Source of the DNA: Pseudomonadota bacterium
GTDB lineage: Bacteria > Pseudomonadota > Gammaproteobacteria > Burkholderiales > Burkholderiaceae_B
DNA length: 54,306 nt
Assembly (NCBI GenBank): GCA_023388835.1
Contig: JAEWFK010000003.1
Location: forward strand, 1-54,306
Direction of reading: 5' to 3'
Part shown: positions 1-8,528 of the stretch, one piece after another
Layout of the letters: each line of letters opens with the position of its first letter
Numbering within the stretch: position 1 is the first letter of the stretch
Made by a program: the position numbers and the translations under genes
The notes under the pieces: model-generated
Seen by the model: only the letters and a program-made list of their open reading frames with translations
Database searches by the model: none
What the model was told of the DNA's origin: nothing

Positions 1-812
1 GTACTGATGAAATAGTACCCATGGTCATAGCCCTCATGCCGCCGCAACGTCAGCGGCTGCCCCGCCTTCTCGCAGGCCTGCTCGAAGGCTTCCGGATTGA
101 GCTGGCTGGCGAGGAAATTGTCCGCCATACCCTGGTCCACCAGAATGCCCTGCGGAAACGGGCAAGTCGAAGAAGCCATCATCAGCGCCGAGGCATCGTA
201 CCCCGCCCAGACGCCGGGGTCGGCGCCCAGGTAGCCGGTGAACGCCTTCTCGCCCCACGGACACTGGCTGGGCGCGGCGATGGGTGCGAAAGCGGAGACC
301 GACCGGTACTTCGCGGGGTGCCGCTGAGCCAGCACCAGAGCGCCATGGCCTCCCATGGAGTGCCCGAAGATGCCTGCCCGCTTGGCGTCGCCCGGCAGTT
401 CGGTCGTGGCAATTCCGAACAGTTCTTCCGCCACATAGCTTTCCATGCGGTAATGCTTGGACCACGGAGTCTGCGTGGCGTCCAGGTAGAAGCCGGCGCC
501 GGTACCGAAGTCCCAGTCCTCGTCTTCCCCGGGAACCCCCGCGCCCCGGGGGCTGGTGTCGGGTGCGACCAGCATGAGCCCGAGTTCGGCGGCTCGGCGC
601 TGTGCGCCGCCCTTGATCATGAAGGTTTCTTCCGTGCAGGTGAGCCCGGCCAGATAGAACAGCACGGGCACGCGTCCCTGCTCTGCCTGAGGGGGCAGAA
701 AGACGGAAAAGCGCATGGAAAGACCAATGGCGGCGGATTCGTGCCGGTAAAACAGCTGGGTACCGCCGAAACAGCGATGACGGCTGATGACCTCCAGGGT
801 ATCGGTCGACAT
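1..812 (-). CDS. fghA: S-formylglutathione hydrolase (3' end cut by window edge)
   Basis: Hydrolyses S-formylglutathione to formate and glutathione in the cytosol, the second step of glutathione-dependent formaldehyde detoxification. Reading the minus strand from the ATG at 812, the frame stays open to base 1, so about 270 residues are visible and the end is missing. The alpha/beta-hydrolase (esterase D) signs are clear: a GHSMGGHGAL nucleophile elbow with the catalytic Ser, a DQGMAD segment holding the likely acid, and DHGYYF with the catalytic His near the cut. AAGGAAC lies 6 bases before the start. The gene follows adhC by 60 bp on the same strand, the usual pairing for this pathway. Several overlapping frames here are shadows; there is no frameshift. 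Confidence 0.95.
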   Translation of the reverse strand, partial: MSTDTLEVISRHRCFGGTQLFYRHESAAIGLSMRFSVFLPPQAEQGRVPVLFYLAGLTCTEETFMIKGGAQRRAAELGLMLVAPDTSPRGAGVPGEDEDWDFGTGAGFYLDATQTPWSKHYRMESYVAEELFGIATTELPGDAKRAGIFGHSMGGHGALVLAQRHPAKYRSVSAFAPIAAPSQCPWGEKAFTGYLGADPGVWAGYDASALMMASSTCPFPQGILVDQGMADNFLASQLNPEAFEQACEKAGQPLTLRRHEGYDHGYYFIS

Positions 813-872
813 TTCAAGTTCCTTATCAAGACAAGAGCCACGGGCCCTGGCGGGCCCGCGGATACACCAGAA

Positions 873-1979
873 TCAGTACACCACGACGGAGCGGATGGAC
901 TCGCCCCGCTTCATCAGATCGAAGCCTTCGTTGATCCGCTCCAGCGGCAAGGTGTGGGTGATGAGATCGTCGATATTGATCTTGCCTTCCATGTACCAGT
1001 CCACGATCTTGGGCACGTCGGTACGGCCGCGCGCGCCGCCAAACGCGGAGCCCTTCCACTCGCGCCCGGTCACCAGCTGGAAGGGACGTGTGGAGATCTC
1101 GGCGCCGGCTTCCGCCACGCCGATGATGATGGACTGACCCCACCCCCGGTGGCAGCACTCCAGAGCCTGGCGCATCACTTCGGTGTTGCCGATGCATTCG
1201 AAGGAATAATCGGCGCCGCCGTCCGTCAGCTGGATGATGTGGTCGACGACGTTCTCGACTTCCTTGGGATTGACGAAGTCCGTCATGCCGAATTGCCGCG
1301 CCATGGCTTCTCGCTCGGGATTGATGTCCACCCCGATGATCTTGTCCGCGCCGACCATCTTGGCACCCTGGATCACGTTCAGGCCGATACCGCCCAGGCC
1401 GAATACCACCACGTTGGCGCCGGCCTCGACATTCGCGGTGAAGAGTACGGCGCCCAGACCGGTGGTGACGCCGCAGCCGATATAGCAGATCTTGTCAAAG
1501 GGCGCGTCGCTGCGCACTTTGGCCAGCGCAATTTCAGGCACCACGATGTGATTGGAAAAGGTGGAAGTGCCCATGTAGTGATGCACGGGCTTGCCGCCCA
1601 CGGTGAAGCGGCTGGTGCCGTCGGGCATGAGGCCCTTGCCCTGGGTGGCCCGGATGGCCGTGCACAGGTTGGTCTTGCGCGACAGACAGGATTTGCACTG
1701 GCGGCATTCCGGGGTATAGAGGGGAATCACATGGTCGCCCGGCTTGAGCGAGGTCACGGCGGAGCCGACTTCCAGCACCACGCCGGCGCCTTCATGACCC
1801 AGGATGGCGGGGAACAGGCCTTCCGGGTCGGCGCCGGAAAGCGTGTAGTAATCGGTGTGGCAGATGCCGGTAGCCTTGATTTCCACCAGCACTTCGAACG
1901 CCTTGGGGCCTTGCAGCTCGACATCCTCGATGGTCAGCGGTTCACCGGCCTTCCAGGCAACGGCAGCTCTGGTTTTCAT
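873..1979 (-). CDS. adhC: S-(hydroxymethyl)glutathione dehydrogenase / class III alcohol dehydrogenase
   Basis: Oxidises S-hydroxymethylglutathione, formed spontaneously from formaldehyde and glutathione, to S-formylglutathione with NAD+; cytosolic zinc enzyme, 368 aa, normal for class III ADH. Visible are the catalytic zinc ligands in GICHTDYY and GHEGAGVV, the structural zinc loop CRQCKSCLSRKTNLC with four Cys, and the Rossmann motif FGLGGIGLNVIQG. The start at 1979 (MKTRAAVAWK) is chosen over an upstream ATG at 1997 because AAGGAGAACGC directly precedes it and homologues begin there. It heads a two-gene operon with fghA. No FrmR-type regulator gene is nearby. A perfect 7-bp palindrome lies 24 bp upstream of the start. 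Confidence 0.97.
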   Translation of the reverse strand: MKTRAAVAWKAGEPLTIEDVELQGPKAFEVLVEIKATGICHTDYYTLSGADPEGLFPAILGHEGAGVVLEVGSAVTSLKPGDHVIPLYTPECRQCKSCLSRKTNLCTAIRATQGKGLMPDGTSRFTVGGKPVHHYMGTSTFSNHIVVPEIALAKVRSDAPFDKICYIGCGVTTGLGAVLFTANVEAGANVVVFGLGGIGLNVIQGAKMVGADKIIGVDINPEREAMARQFGMTDFVNPKEVENVVDHIIQLTDGGADYSFECIGNTEVMRQALECCHRGWGQSIIIGVAEAGAEISTRPFQLVTGREWKGSAFGGARGRTDVPKIVDWYMEGKINIDDLITHTLPLERINEGFDLMKRGESIRSVVVY

Positions 1980-2002
1980 GCGTTCTCCTTGAAACATTGA
2001 TG

Positions 2003-2019
2003 CGACGGGATACCCGTCG
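2003..2019. promoter_or_regulatory. Perfect inverted repeat upstream of adhC
   Basis: CGACGGG, a 3-base spacer ATA, then CCCGTCG form a perfect 7-bp dyad 24 bp upstream of the adhC ATG in its 5' leader or promoter. It could be an operator or an RNA hairpin. No T-run follows on either strand, so a terminator for clsB is unlikely. Function is inferred from position only. Confidence 0.35.
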
Positions 2020-2111
2020 AAAGCGATGGCATTTCTGAAGCGAGGCTGCGGCCGTGGGCCGCTGGCATTGTTCAGCAGCCCTAAATGTTAAGTGATAAGC
2101 GCCACAAGCGC

Positions 2112-3353
2112 TCAGTACTGGGCCGACTTGCCGGTCAGGGCCACACCCGCCCGCAGCATCAGGTAGGAAAATGCGTCCAGCGCACGCTCGATCAGGTTGC
2201 GCTTCTTCAGGTGTTCGGCCGTGACCGGCCGCGCGTCGCCGGCCATTTCCGCTTCCAGCGCGGCCTTCAGCTCGCCGGCGAACCCAAGATCATCGATGAA
2301 GACGTTGGCTTCCCGGGCCAGCAGCAGGCTGAAGGGGTCCAGATTCGATGAGCCCACCATGGCGCAATCGTCGATCACGGCGACCTTGGCATGCAGGTAG
2401 CTCGCCATGTATTCGTGGATCTCCATGCCGTCGGCCAGCAGGTCGTTATACATATAGCGGCAACCGCGGTACTGCATGGCGTACTCTGAACGCCCCTGCA
2501 GCAGCAGCCGCACCTTCACACCCCGGCTGGCGGCCGCGCGCAACGCCTTGCGCAAACGGCGGCCGGGGAAGAAATAGGCATTGGCAATCAGGATTTCGCG
2601 GCTCGCACGGGTCAGCGCGGCAAGATAGACGTCTTCGATCGTCTGCCGGAAGCGCAGGTTGTCGCGCAGGACCATGGCGGCCCGCATACCCTTGGCGGGG
2701 GGCGGCCGCGGATATCGGGCCTGGCGCAGCGCCAGCATTCTTTCGCCCCATTGCTGAAAACGCTGATAGAAGCCCTCTTCGTCGTCGGTCCGCCGCCAGC
2801 TCATGCCCAGCCAAAGAGTGCGCTGTGCATGGACCAGGTCGTCGACGACGGGCCCGCGGATCTCCACCGCAAAATCGAAGCGCGGGCGCGGCCCTTTGCC
2901 ATCGTTGGGTACATCTTGAAAATCGTCCAGGACATTGATGCCGCCAACGAAACCGATGGCGCCGTCTACCACACAGGTCTTGCGATGCATGCGTCGCAAG
3001 CGCCTCAGATCAAAATGAGCCCGGCGCAGGCCACGCGGCTCGGGCCGGTAGACACGGTGGCGCACCCCGCAGTCCGTCAGCAGGTCACACACGTCGTAGG
3101 CTGTGTCGTTGCAGCCGAAGCCGTCGAGCAGCACCCTGACTTTCACGCCGCGCGACACAGCGCGCCGCATGGCGTCGACGACACGGTGGCCGGTGGTGTC
3201 CAGGTTGAAGATGTAGGTTTCCAGGTGCACGGAATGGACCGCTGAATCGATTGCCGTGATCAGGGCCGGGAAATACTCGCTGCCATTGTGCAGCAGCCTG
3301 ATGGCGTTGCCATGCCGCCATCTCAGTTTAAGGCGCGGCAAGGCCATGGCCAT
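2112..3353 (-). CDS. clsB: Cardiolipin synthase ClsB-like (phospholipase D superfamily)
   Basis: Membrane-associated phosphatidyltransferase that makes cardiolipin from phosphatidylglycerol. About 413 aa, the length of E. coli ClsB, and the beginning (RWRHGNAIRLLHNGSEYFPA) resembles ClsB. Both HKD motifs of the phospholipase D superfamily are present: HRKTCVVDGAIGFVGGIN in the first half and HAKVAVIDDCAMVGSSNLD in the second, each with His, Lys and Asp. The ATG at 3353 and another two codons later are both plausible starts; the longer frame from 3380 adds residues that homologues lack. The EEP-family gene lies directly upstream, the same ybhP-ybhO(clsB) pairing seen in E. coli. The gene closes the aspS unit. 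Confidence 0.9.
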   Translation of the reverse strand: MAMALPRLKLRWRHGNAIRLLHNGSEYFPALITAIDSAVHSVHLETYIFNLDTTGHRVVDAMRRAVSRGVKVRVLLDGFGCNDTAYDVCDLLTDCGVRHRVYRPEPRGLRRAHFDLRRLRRMHRKTCVVDGAIGFVGGINVLDDFQDVPNDGKGPRPRFDFAVEIRGPVVDDLVHAQRTLWLGMSWRRTDDEEGFYQRFQQWGERMLALRQARYPRPPPAKGMRAAMVLRDNLRFRQTIEDVYLAALTRASREILIANAYFFPGRRLRKALRAAASRGVKVRLLLQGRSEYAMQYRGCRYMYNDLLADGMEIHEYMASYLHAKVAVIDDCAMVGSSNLDPFSLLLAREANVFIDDLGFAGELKAALEAEMAGDARPVTAEHLKKRNLIERALDAFSYLMLRAGVALTGKSAQY

Positions 3354-3425
3354 ATCCCCTGGGCAAAGCCCGCTCGGCATTCAAGCCGAGCGTGCGGATA
3401 AGCCGAGCGGCAAGCCGGCGCACGC

Positions 3426-4274
3426 TCACGGCAGTTCGAGTTCCGCCAGCAGCGGCGCGTGGTCGGAAATCTGCCGCCAGGGCATGCCATGCAGCACGCG
3501 GGCATGGCGCACGGCGAACCCGCGCTGGTAGATGCGATCCAGCCGCAACCAGGGGAAGGCGGCCGGAAAGGTGCGTGGCGGCGGCGTGAGCCGCGCCGCC
3601 CCATGGACGCCGAGTTCATGAACCGTCTGCGCAAGCGGCTTGGGTTTCAATGCCAGGGTGTCCCGCAGGCGGCGCATGGAGTCGCGCAATATGCGCGGGT
3701 CCCGCACCTGGGGCGCCACGGCAAAGACTTCGTACAGGCCGAGCTGCTGCACGAAAAGCGGCGCGAGCCGGTTGCTCCAGTCATTGAAATCGCCGGCAAT
3801 CAGCACGGGCTCGTCTTCCGGAACGAGCCGCTTGATGCGCTCGACCAGCGCCGCCACCTGGCGGGAGCGCCCCCCGGCAAACAGGCCCAGGTGCACCACC
3901 AGGCAATGCACCGGCGTGTCGTTGATTTCAACGACGGCGTGCAGCAAGCCACGCTGCTCCATGCGATGGTCGGAGACGTCCTGGTTCTCGTACTGAAGGA
4001 TGGGAAACCGCGACAACAGCGCGTTGCCGTGGTCGGTGCGCGGACGCACTGCATTACAGCCGTAAGCGGCCTGCATGCTCAGGACAGCGGCCAGCGATTC
4101 ATGCTGTCCGTCCAGATTGAAGCGCTGTTCGTTCCGGCCCTGTACTTCCTGCAGGAAGAGCAGATCGGGCCGCAGGTTGTAAAGACCCAGGCGCAGGGCA
4201 GTCAGCGACTCACGGGTGCCCGTCGCGGAGCGACCCTTGTGGATGTTGTAGCTGACGACCCTGAGTATGGTCAC
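3426..4274 (-). CDS. Endonuclease/exonuclease/phosphatase (EEP) family hydrolase, YbhP-like
   Basis: Metal-dependent phosphoesterase of the DNase I-like EEP fold, 282 aa. Diagnostic motifs are visible: SYNIHKGRS near the start with the conserved Asn, LLFLQEVQ with the metal-binding Glu, LIAGDFNDW with Asp/Asn, and SDHAPLLAEL at the end with the catalytic Asp-His. No signal peptide is seen, so a cytosolic site is likely. It starts 14 bp after aspS stops and is followed 72 bp on by clsB. The family acts on nucleic acids, phosphoinositides or sphingomyelin. Pairing with a cardiolipin synthase suggests a lipid-phosphate role, but the true substrate cannot be read from sequence. Confidence 0.88.
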   Translation of the reverse strand: MTILRVVSYNIHKGRSATGTRESLTALRLGLYNLRPDLLFLQEVQGRNEQRFNLDGQHESLAAVLSMQAAYGCNAVRPRTDHGNALLSRFPILQYENQDVSDHRMEQRGLLHAVVEINDTPVHCLVVHLGLFAGGRSRQVAALVERIKRLVPEDEPVLIAGDFNDWSNRLAPLFVQQLGLYEVFAVAPQVRDPRILRDSMRRLRDTLALKPKPLAQTVHELGVHGAARLTPPPRTFPAAFPWLRLDRIYQRGFAVRHARVLHGMPWRQISDHAPLLAELELP

Positions 4275-4288
4275 CTGCGGCTTGCTCC

Positions 4289-6079
4289 TTACTTCACTTC
4301 GGTACTGCGCAGACGGATATGCAACTCACGAAGCTGTTTTTCATCGACGGCGGATGGTGCCTGTGTCAGCAGGCACTGGGCCCGCTGTGTCTTGGGGAAG
4401 GCGATGACGTCGCGGATGGACTCCGCACCAGCCATCATGGTCACCAGACGATCGAGCCCGAACGCCACGCCGCCATGCGGAGGCGCACCGTATTGCAGGG
4501 CGTCCAGCAGGAAACCGAACTTCAGGCGGGCTTCCGCGTCGTCGATATTCAGCGCGCGGAAGACCTTGCTCTGCACATCGGCCTGGTGGATACGCACCGA
4601 TCCGCCACCGATTTCCCAGCCGTTCAGCACGATATCGTACGCCTTGGCCAGCGCACGGGCCGGATCCGTTTCCAGAAGGTCTTCGTGGCCATCCTTGGGG
4701 CTGGTGAAAGGGTGATGAGCGGCGAAATATCGGCCTTCCTGTTCATCGTACTCGAACATGGGGAAGTCCACGACCCACAGCGGCTTCCAGCCATTCTCGA
4801 AGAGGCCGTTCTCGCGCCCGAACTCGCTATGGCCGATCTTGACGCGCAGCGCGCCCATGGCGTCGTTCACCACTTTGGTCTTGTCGGCGCCAAAGAAGAT
4901 CAGGTCGCCGCTTTGCGCGCCCGTGCGTTCGATCAGGCCTTTCAGCGCGTCGACATGGATGTTCTTCACAATGGGCGACTGCAGCCCTTCCGGGACCGAC
5001 GCAGCGTCGTTCACCTTGATGTAGGCCAGGCCCTTGGCGCCATAGATGCCGACGAACTGGGTATAGCCGTCGATCTCGCTGCGGGTCATGCCGGCTCCGC
5101 CGGGCACGCGCAGCGCGACAACGCGAGACGCGGGGTCGTTGGCGGGCGCGGCGAAAACCTTGAAGTCCACGTCTTTCATGAGGTCGTCGATATCGACGAA
5201 TTCCAGCTTGACGCGCAGGTCCGGTTTGTCGGAACCGAAGCGGCGCATGGCTTCGTCCCAGGTCATCGTGGGGAAGCTTTCTGGCAGTTCAACCTGCTGC
5301 ACCGTGGAGAACACGTGGCGCAGCATGCCTTCGAAGATGGCCCGGATCTCGACTTCGTTCAGGAAGGAAGTCTCGCAGTCGATCTGCGTGAATTCCGGCT
5401 GACGATCGGCACGCAGGTCTTCATCGCGAAAGCACTTGGTGATCTGATAATAGCGATCGAATCCCGACACCATGAGCATCTGCTTGAACAGCTGCGGCGA
5501 CTGGGGCAAGGCGAAGAACTCGCCGGCATTCACCCGCGATGGCACGAGATAGTCGCGCGCGCCTTCCGGAGTGCTCTTGGTGAGCATGGGCGTTTCGATG
5601 TCGATGAAGCCCAGTTCATCGAGATACTTGCGCACTTCCATGGCGACGCGGTAACGCAGCATCAGGTTGCGCTGCATTTGCGGGCGGCGCAGGTCGAGCA
5701 CGCGATGCGTGAGGCGGGTCGTTTCCGACAGATTGTCGTCATCGAGTTGGAAAGGAGGCGTCACCGAGGCGTTCAGGATCTCGATCTCGCGGCACAGGAT
5801 TTCAACCTCGCCGGAAGCCAGTTCGGTATTGATGGTACCCGCGGGGCGCTCGCGCACAAGGCCCGTGACCCGCACGCAGAATTCGTTGCGGATGCGTTCG
5901 GCCGTTGCGAAGGATTCCTGGTTGTCGGGGTCGACAACAATCTGGGCCAGGCCGGTCCGGTCGCGCAGGTCGATGAAGATGACGCCGCCGTGGTCGCGGC
6001 GGCGGTGGACCCAACCGAATAAGGTAACGGTCTGGCCCAAGTGGGCTTTGCTGACCTCGCCCGTGTAGCAGGTACGCAT
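4289..6079 (-). CDS. aspS: Aspartate--tRNA ligase
   Basis: Class II aminoacyl-tRNA synthetase charging tRNA-Asp, 596 aa, the size of bacterial-type AspRS with its GAD insertion. Order of parts: N-terminal OB-fold anticodon domain (FGWVHRRRDHGGVIFIDLRD), motif 1 region (GFIDIETPMLTKSTPEGARD), motif 2 (FRDEDLRADRQPEFTQID), the GAD insertion in the middle, and motif 3 (GVAFGLDRLVTMMAG). The start at 6079 (MRTCYTGEV) matches the family; an ATG at 6094 would add five residues, and the longer frame to 6229 runs into the upstream gene. It sits 34 bp downstream of the DUF502 gene. Whether it is discriminating or also charges tRNA-Asn cannot be decided here. Confidence 0.98.
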   Translation of the reverse strand: MRTCYTGEVSKAHLGQTVTLFGWVHRRRDHGGVIFIDLRDRTGLAQIVVDPDNQESFATAERIRNEFCVRVTGLVRERPAGTINTELASGEVEILCREIEILNASVTPPFQLDDDNLSETTRLTHRVLDLRRPQMQRNLMLRYRVAMEVRKYLDELGFIDIETPMLTKSTPEGARDYLVPSRVNAGEFFALPQSPQLFKQMLMVSGFDRYYQITKCFRDEDLRADRQPEFTQIDCETSFLNEVEIRAIFEGMLRHVFSTVQQVELPESFPTMTWDEAMRRFGSDKPDLRVKLEFVDIDDLMKDVDFKVFAAPANDPASRVVALRVPGGAGMTRSEIDGYTQFVGIYGAKGLAYIKVNDAASVPEGLQSPIVKNIHVDALKGLIERTGAQSGDLIFFGADKTKVVNDAMGALRVKIGHSEFGRENGLFENGWKPLWVVDFPMFEYDEQEGRYFAAHHPFTSPKDGHEDLLETDPARALAKAYDIVLNGWEIGGGSVRIHQADVQSKVFRALNIDDAEARLKFGFLLDALQYGAPPHGGVAFGLDRLVTMMAGAESIRDVIAFPKTQRAQCLLTQAPSAVDEKQLRELHIRLRSTEVK

Positions 6080-6113
6080 CGAGGATGACTCCATATAAAG
6101 ACTCTTCAATATT

Positions 6114-6797
6114 TCATGCCGGGCCGTCGTGCGGCCCGGATTCTGGGGGTTGGGCCAGGCTGGCGGCGTCGACCCGTTCGACCACCTGCCCGGCAGGCCC
6201 GAGCACACGCGGGGCCGGCGCCACCACACCCATGGAGATGATGTACTTCAGCGCGGCATCGACAGTCATGTCGAGTACCTGGACATCGCCGCGAGGCATC
6301 ATCAGGAAAAATCCGGACGTTGGGTTGGGCGTCGTGGGAACGTAGACGCTCACGTAGTCGCCTTGCAGTTTGTCGGCGACTTCCCCCGAGGGGACGCCGG
6401 TCAGGAAGGCGATGGTCCAGGCGCCGTGGCGCGGGTACTGCACCAGCACCGCTTCGCGGAAGGCCTGCCCGTTGGGGGCGAGCACCGTGTCGCTGACCTG
6501 CTTGACGGAATTATAAATGGAACGCACCAGCGGGATGCGCCCGAGCAGCTCTTCCCAGCGCTCGAACAGGCTGCGCCCGAGGATGTTGGCCCCCGCCAGC
6601 CCTGTGAAAAAAACGATGAGCAGGACCAGCAGAAGCTGGAAGCCGGGAATCTGATAGCCGAAAAGTGAACGGGAAGTCAGAAAGGCGGGCACGATGCTTT
6701 CGAGCGTGCCGATCAGCAGGGAAATGACCCAGACCGTGATGATCAACGGAATCCAGATGAGCAGACCGGTGATGAAGTAACGCTTGAAGGGGCGCAT
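6114..6797 (-). CDS. DUF502 family inner-membrane protein
   Basis: 227 aa. Two hydrophobic segments lie near the N-terminus (about residues 8-30 and 53-75: FITGLLIWIPLIITVWVISL and the LLLVLLIVFFTGLAG stretch), followed by a soluble part with the conserved IPLVRSIYNSVKQV segment typical of DUF502. The biochemical function of the family is unknown. It lies between fmdB (18 bp upstream) and aspS (34 bp downstream) on the same strand, an arrangement I recall as common in beta-proteobacteria, so it is probably co-transcribed with aspS. The C-terminal 40 residues are Pro/Ala-rich and likely disordered. Confidence 0.9.
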   Translation of the reverse strand: MRPFKRYFITGLLIWIPLIITVWVISLLIGTLESIVPAFLTSRSLFGYQIPGFQLLLVLLIVFFTGLAGANILGRSLFERWEELLGRIPLVRSIYNSVKQVSDTVLAPNGQAFREAVLVQYPRHGAWTIAFLTGVPSGEVADKLQGDYVSVYVPTTPNPTSGFFLMMPRGDVQVLDMTVDAALKYIISMGVVAPAPRVLGPAGQVVERVDAASLAQPPESGPHDGPA

Positions 6798-6815
6798 GCC
6801 TGCCTTGCTCAGGGA

Positions 6816-7160
6816 TTACGTTGCGCTCGGCGCGGCCGCTGCGGGCGCGGCGGCGCTGCTGGACGCGGGCGCGGCGGCCTTGCCGGACGCGGCTTCGCCG
6901 GAGGCACTGGAGCCGCCCGATGAACCGGATGCGGACGCGGTGTCGGCGGACTGGCCGCCTGCTTTGCCCGAGGCACCGTTATTGCGGAAATCCGTCACAT
7001 ACCAGCCGGATCCCTTCAGCTGGAAGCCGGCGGCGGTCACCTGTTTGGCATAGGTGCTCTGGCCGCATTCAGGACAGTCGGTAAGGACGGGATCCGACAT
7101 CTTCTGAAGCACATCCTGCGCATGGCCACAGGCATTGCACTTGTAAGCGTAGATAGGCAC
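6816..7160 (-). CDS. FmdB family zinc-ribbon protein
   Basis: 114 aa. The first 60 residues are a FmdB/CxxC zinc ribbon: MPIYAYKCNACGHAQDVLQK with one CxxC pair, then DCPECG with the second, and the family block FQLKGSGWYVTDF. The last 50 or so residues are almost only Ala, Ser and Gly and look disordered. FmdB proteins were first named as regulators of formamidase genes, but most copies, like this one, sit in front of DUF502-aspS with no amidase nearby, so the name says little about function. It is probably the first gene of the aspS unit. Confidence 0.9.
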   Translation of the reverse strand: MPIYAYKCNACGHAQDVLQKMSDPVLTDCPECGQSTYAKQVTAAGFQLKGSGWYVTDFRNNGASGKAGGQSADTASASGSSGGSSASGEAASGKAAAPASSSAAAPAAAAPSAT

Positions 7161-7202
7161 GACGATTCATCCCAGGAAAAAAGGACAATGGAAAACACGC
7201 AA

Positions 7203-7232
7203 CCGCGTCCTTAGGAACCCCCGAGGACGCGG
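7203..7232 (-). terminator. Rho-independent terminator candidate after the antiporter gene
   Basis: CCGCGTCCT (7203-7211) and AGGACGCGG (7224-7232) form a perfect 9-bp stem with a 12-base loop. On the minus strand it is followed by TTGCGTGTTTTCC, a moderately T-rich tail. It lies 30 bp past the antiporter stop and before fmdB, so it probably separates the two transcription units. Confidence 0.6.
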
Positions 7233-7261
7233 CCGCCGCAAACCAACCATTTTAACCGGGC

Positions 7262-8524
7262 TCAGACGATCAGGAACATCGCGGCCGCAACAAGCGTCGG
7301 CGGCAGCGCTGCCGCCAGCAGTTTGAGCGGGGAGATGGCACCGTCCGGGAAGGTTCCCTTCAGGATGGCGAACCCGGCCGGGTTAGGGGCATTCGCGATG
7401 ACGGTCAGGCCCCCGCCTGTAACCGCGCCGGCCACGAGCATGTATCGCCAGCCCTCGGTCGTGCCTTCGACCAGAGACCCCAGATAGGTCAGCGCCGCGT
7501 TGTCGGTCACGGCCGTCAGGGCCATGGCTCCCCAATAGAGCACTGTTGGCGAGAGACCGCCGAGCAGATCCTGCAGCCACCACTTCTGCAGCCCGCCCAA
7601 CACCACCAGGCCGGCCAGGAAGAAGCCGACCATCAGGCCTTCGCGAATGAGCAGCGGATTCTGGTGGCGGCTGTAGGCGTGGGCATAGCCCACGAACAAC
7701 AGCAGCAGGCCCATGAAAATCACCACGTGATGCGCCGACAGCACAATGGCGACGAGAAAGGCGATATGAATGGCCATGACGGTCAGCGGCACGGGCGGAC
7801 GTTTGTCCACGGGAGCGGTCGACCCGATACTGCCGTCGAGCAGGAACTTGCGGCACAACAGAGTGACGGCGCCGGCGCTGATGAGCACCGCAAGGGCGGC
7901 GCGCCAGCCGAAATGCGTGGCCATGTAAGCGGTGTCCCAACCGAAGGTGGCGGCGACCATGAGCACGGGCGGCGCGGCATACGCGGTGAGTACCCCGCCG
8001 ATGGAGATATTGACGAACAGCACCCCGAGAGTCATGTACTTGAAACCCTCCTGGCCAGGGCGCCGGAAATAGGCATCGCGCAGCAGCAGTGCGGCGAGCG
8101 TCATGGCGGCCGGCTCTGTGATGAAGGACCCCGCCAACGGTACGAAGGACAGAATCACGAAGTACATGGCGAGCTCGCGGCGCATGGGCAGCAGGCGCGC
8201 CAGTGCCTTCACCAGCGTGTCTACCAACGCCAGGATGGGGCGGCTGGCCGCCACGACCATAATGGCGAACACAAAGGCGGGCTCGGTAAAGTTGGCCGAT
8301 TCCACGTAGGTGACCGCCGGCCCCACCCCCAGGAGCAGAACCATGCACGCCACCAGAGCCGCCGCCCAGACGCCGAACACGGCCTCGACTTCGGACAGCA
8401 GGTGCCACATGCCCGCATGAGGGCCGCCCCGGTTGGCAAGGCGCGCAAACACCGGGACGGAAAAGGTGTGGATGATGGCCAGTGCAAAAAGTCCAGTGGC
8501 CAAGTACTCGATGAAACTTGTCAT
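7262..8524 (-). CDS. Putative Na+/H+ antiporter-like membrane protein
   Basis: 420 aa polytopic membrane protein with roughly 11-12 hydrophobic segments and no signal peptide. It resembles the putative Na+/H+ antiporter family (Pfam Na_H_antiport_3 type): the segments SFITEPAAMTLAALLLRDAY and DNAALTYLGSL near the C-terminal half, with buried Glu and Asp, recall the paired discontinuous helices of the ion transporter superfamily. It starts only 4 bp after the GMC oxidoreductase stops, so the two are almost certainly co-translated. The transported ion is inferred from family resemblance; an organic-acid carrier of the same superfamily is an alternative. Confidence 0.75.
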   Translation of the reverse strand: MTSFIEYLATGLFALAIIHTFSVPVFARLANRGGPHAGMWHLLSEVEAVFGVWAAALVACMVLLLGVGPAVTYVESANFTEPAFVFAIMVVAASRPILALVDTLVKALARLLPMRRELAMYFVILSFVPLAGSFITEPAAMTLAALLLRDAYFRRPGQEGFKYMTLGVLFVNISIGGVLTAYAAPPVLMVAATFGWDTAYMATHFGWRAALAVLISAGAVTLLCRKFLLDGSIGSTAPVDKRPPVPLTVMAIHIAFLVAIVLSAHHVVIFMGLLLLFVGYAHAYSRHQNPLLIREGLMVGFFLAGLVVLGGLQKWWLQDLLGGLSPTVLYWGAMALTAVTDNAALTYLGSLVEGTTEGWRYMLVAGAVTGGGLTVIANAPNPAGFAILKGTFPDGAISPLKLLAAALPPTLVAAAMFLIV

Positions 8525-8528
8525 GCGG

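Noticed and set aside
34..812. Possible frameshifted or broken S-formylglutathione hydrolase suggested by several short overlapping frames
   Set aside because: Direct reading from the ATG at 812 gives one uninterrupted frame to base 1; the gene is only cut by the window edge.
21..2000. A 659-codon open frame on the plus strand opposite adhC and fghA
   Set aside because: It lies wholly antisense to two well-recognised genes, is His/Gly/Arg-rich with no family resemblance, and is what codon bias in high-GC DNA produces.
2048..2062. GCGGCC-GTG-GGCCGC hairpin as the clsB terminator
   Set aside because: The stem is short and no T-run follows on the minus strand.
4319..6022. A 567-codon plus-strand frame opposite aspS
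   Set aside because: Antisense shadow of a clear aspartyl-tRNA synthetase gene; no recognisable domain.
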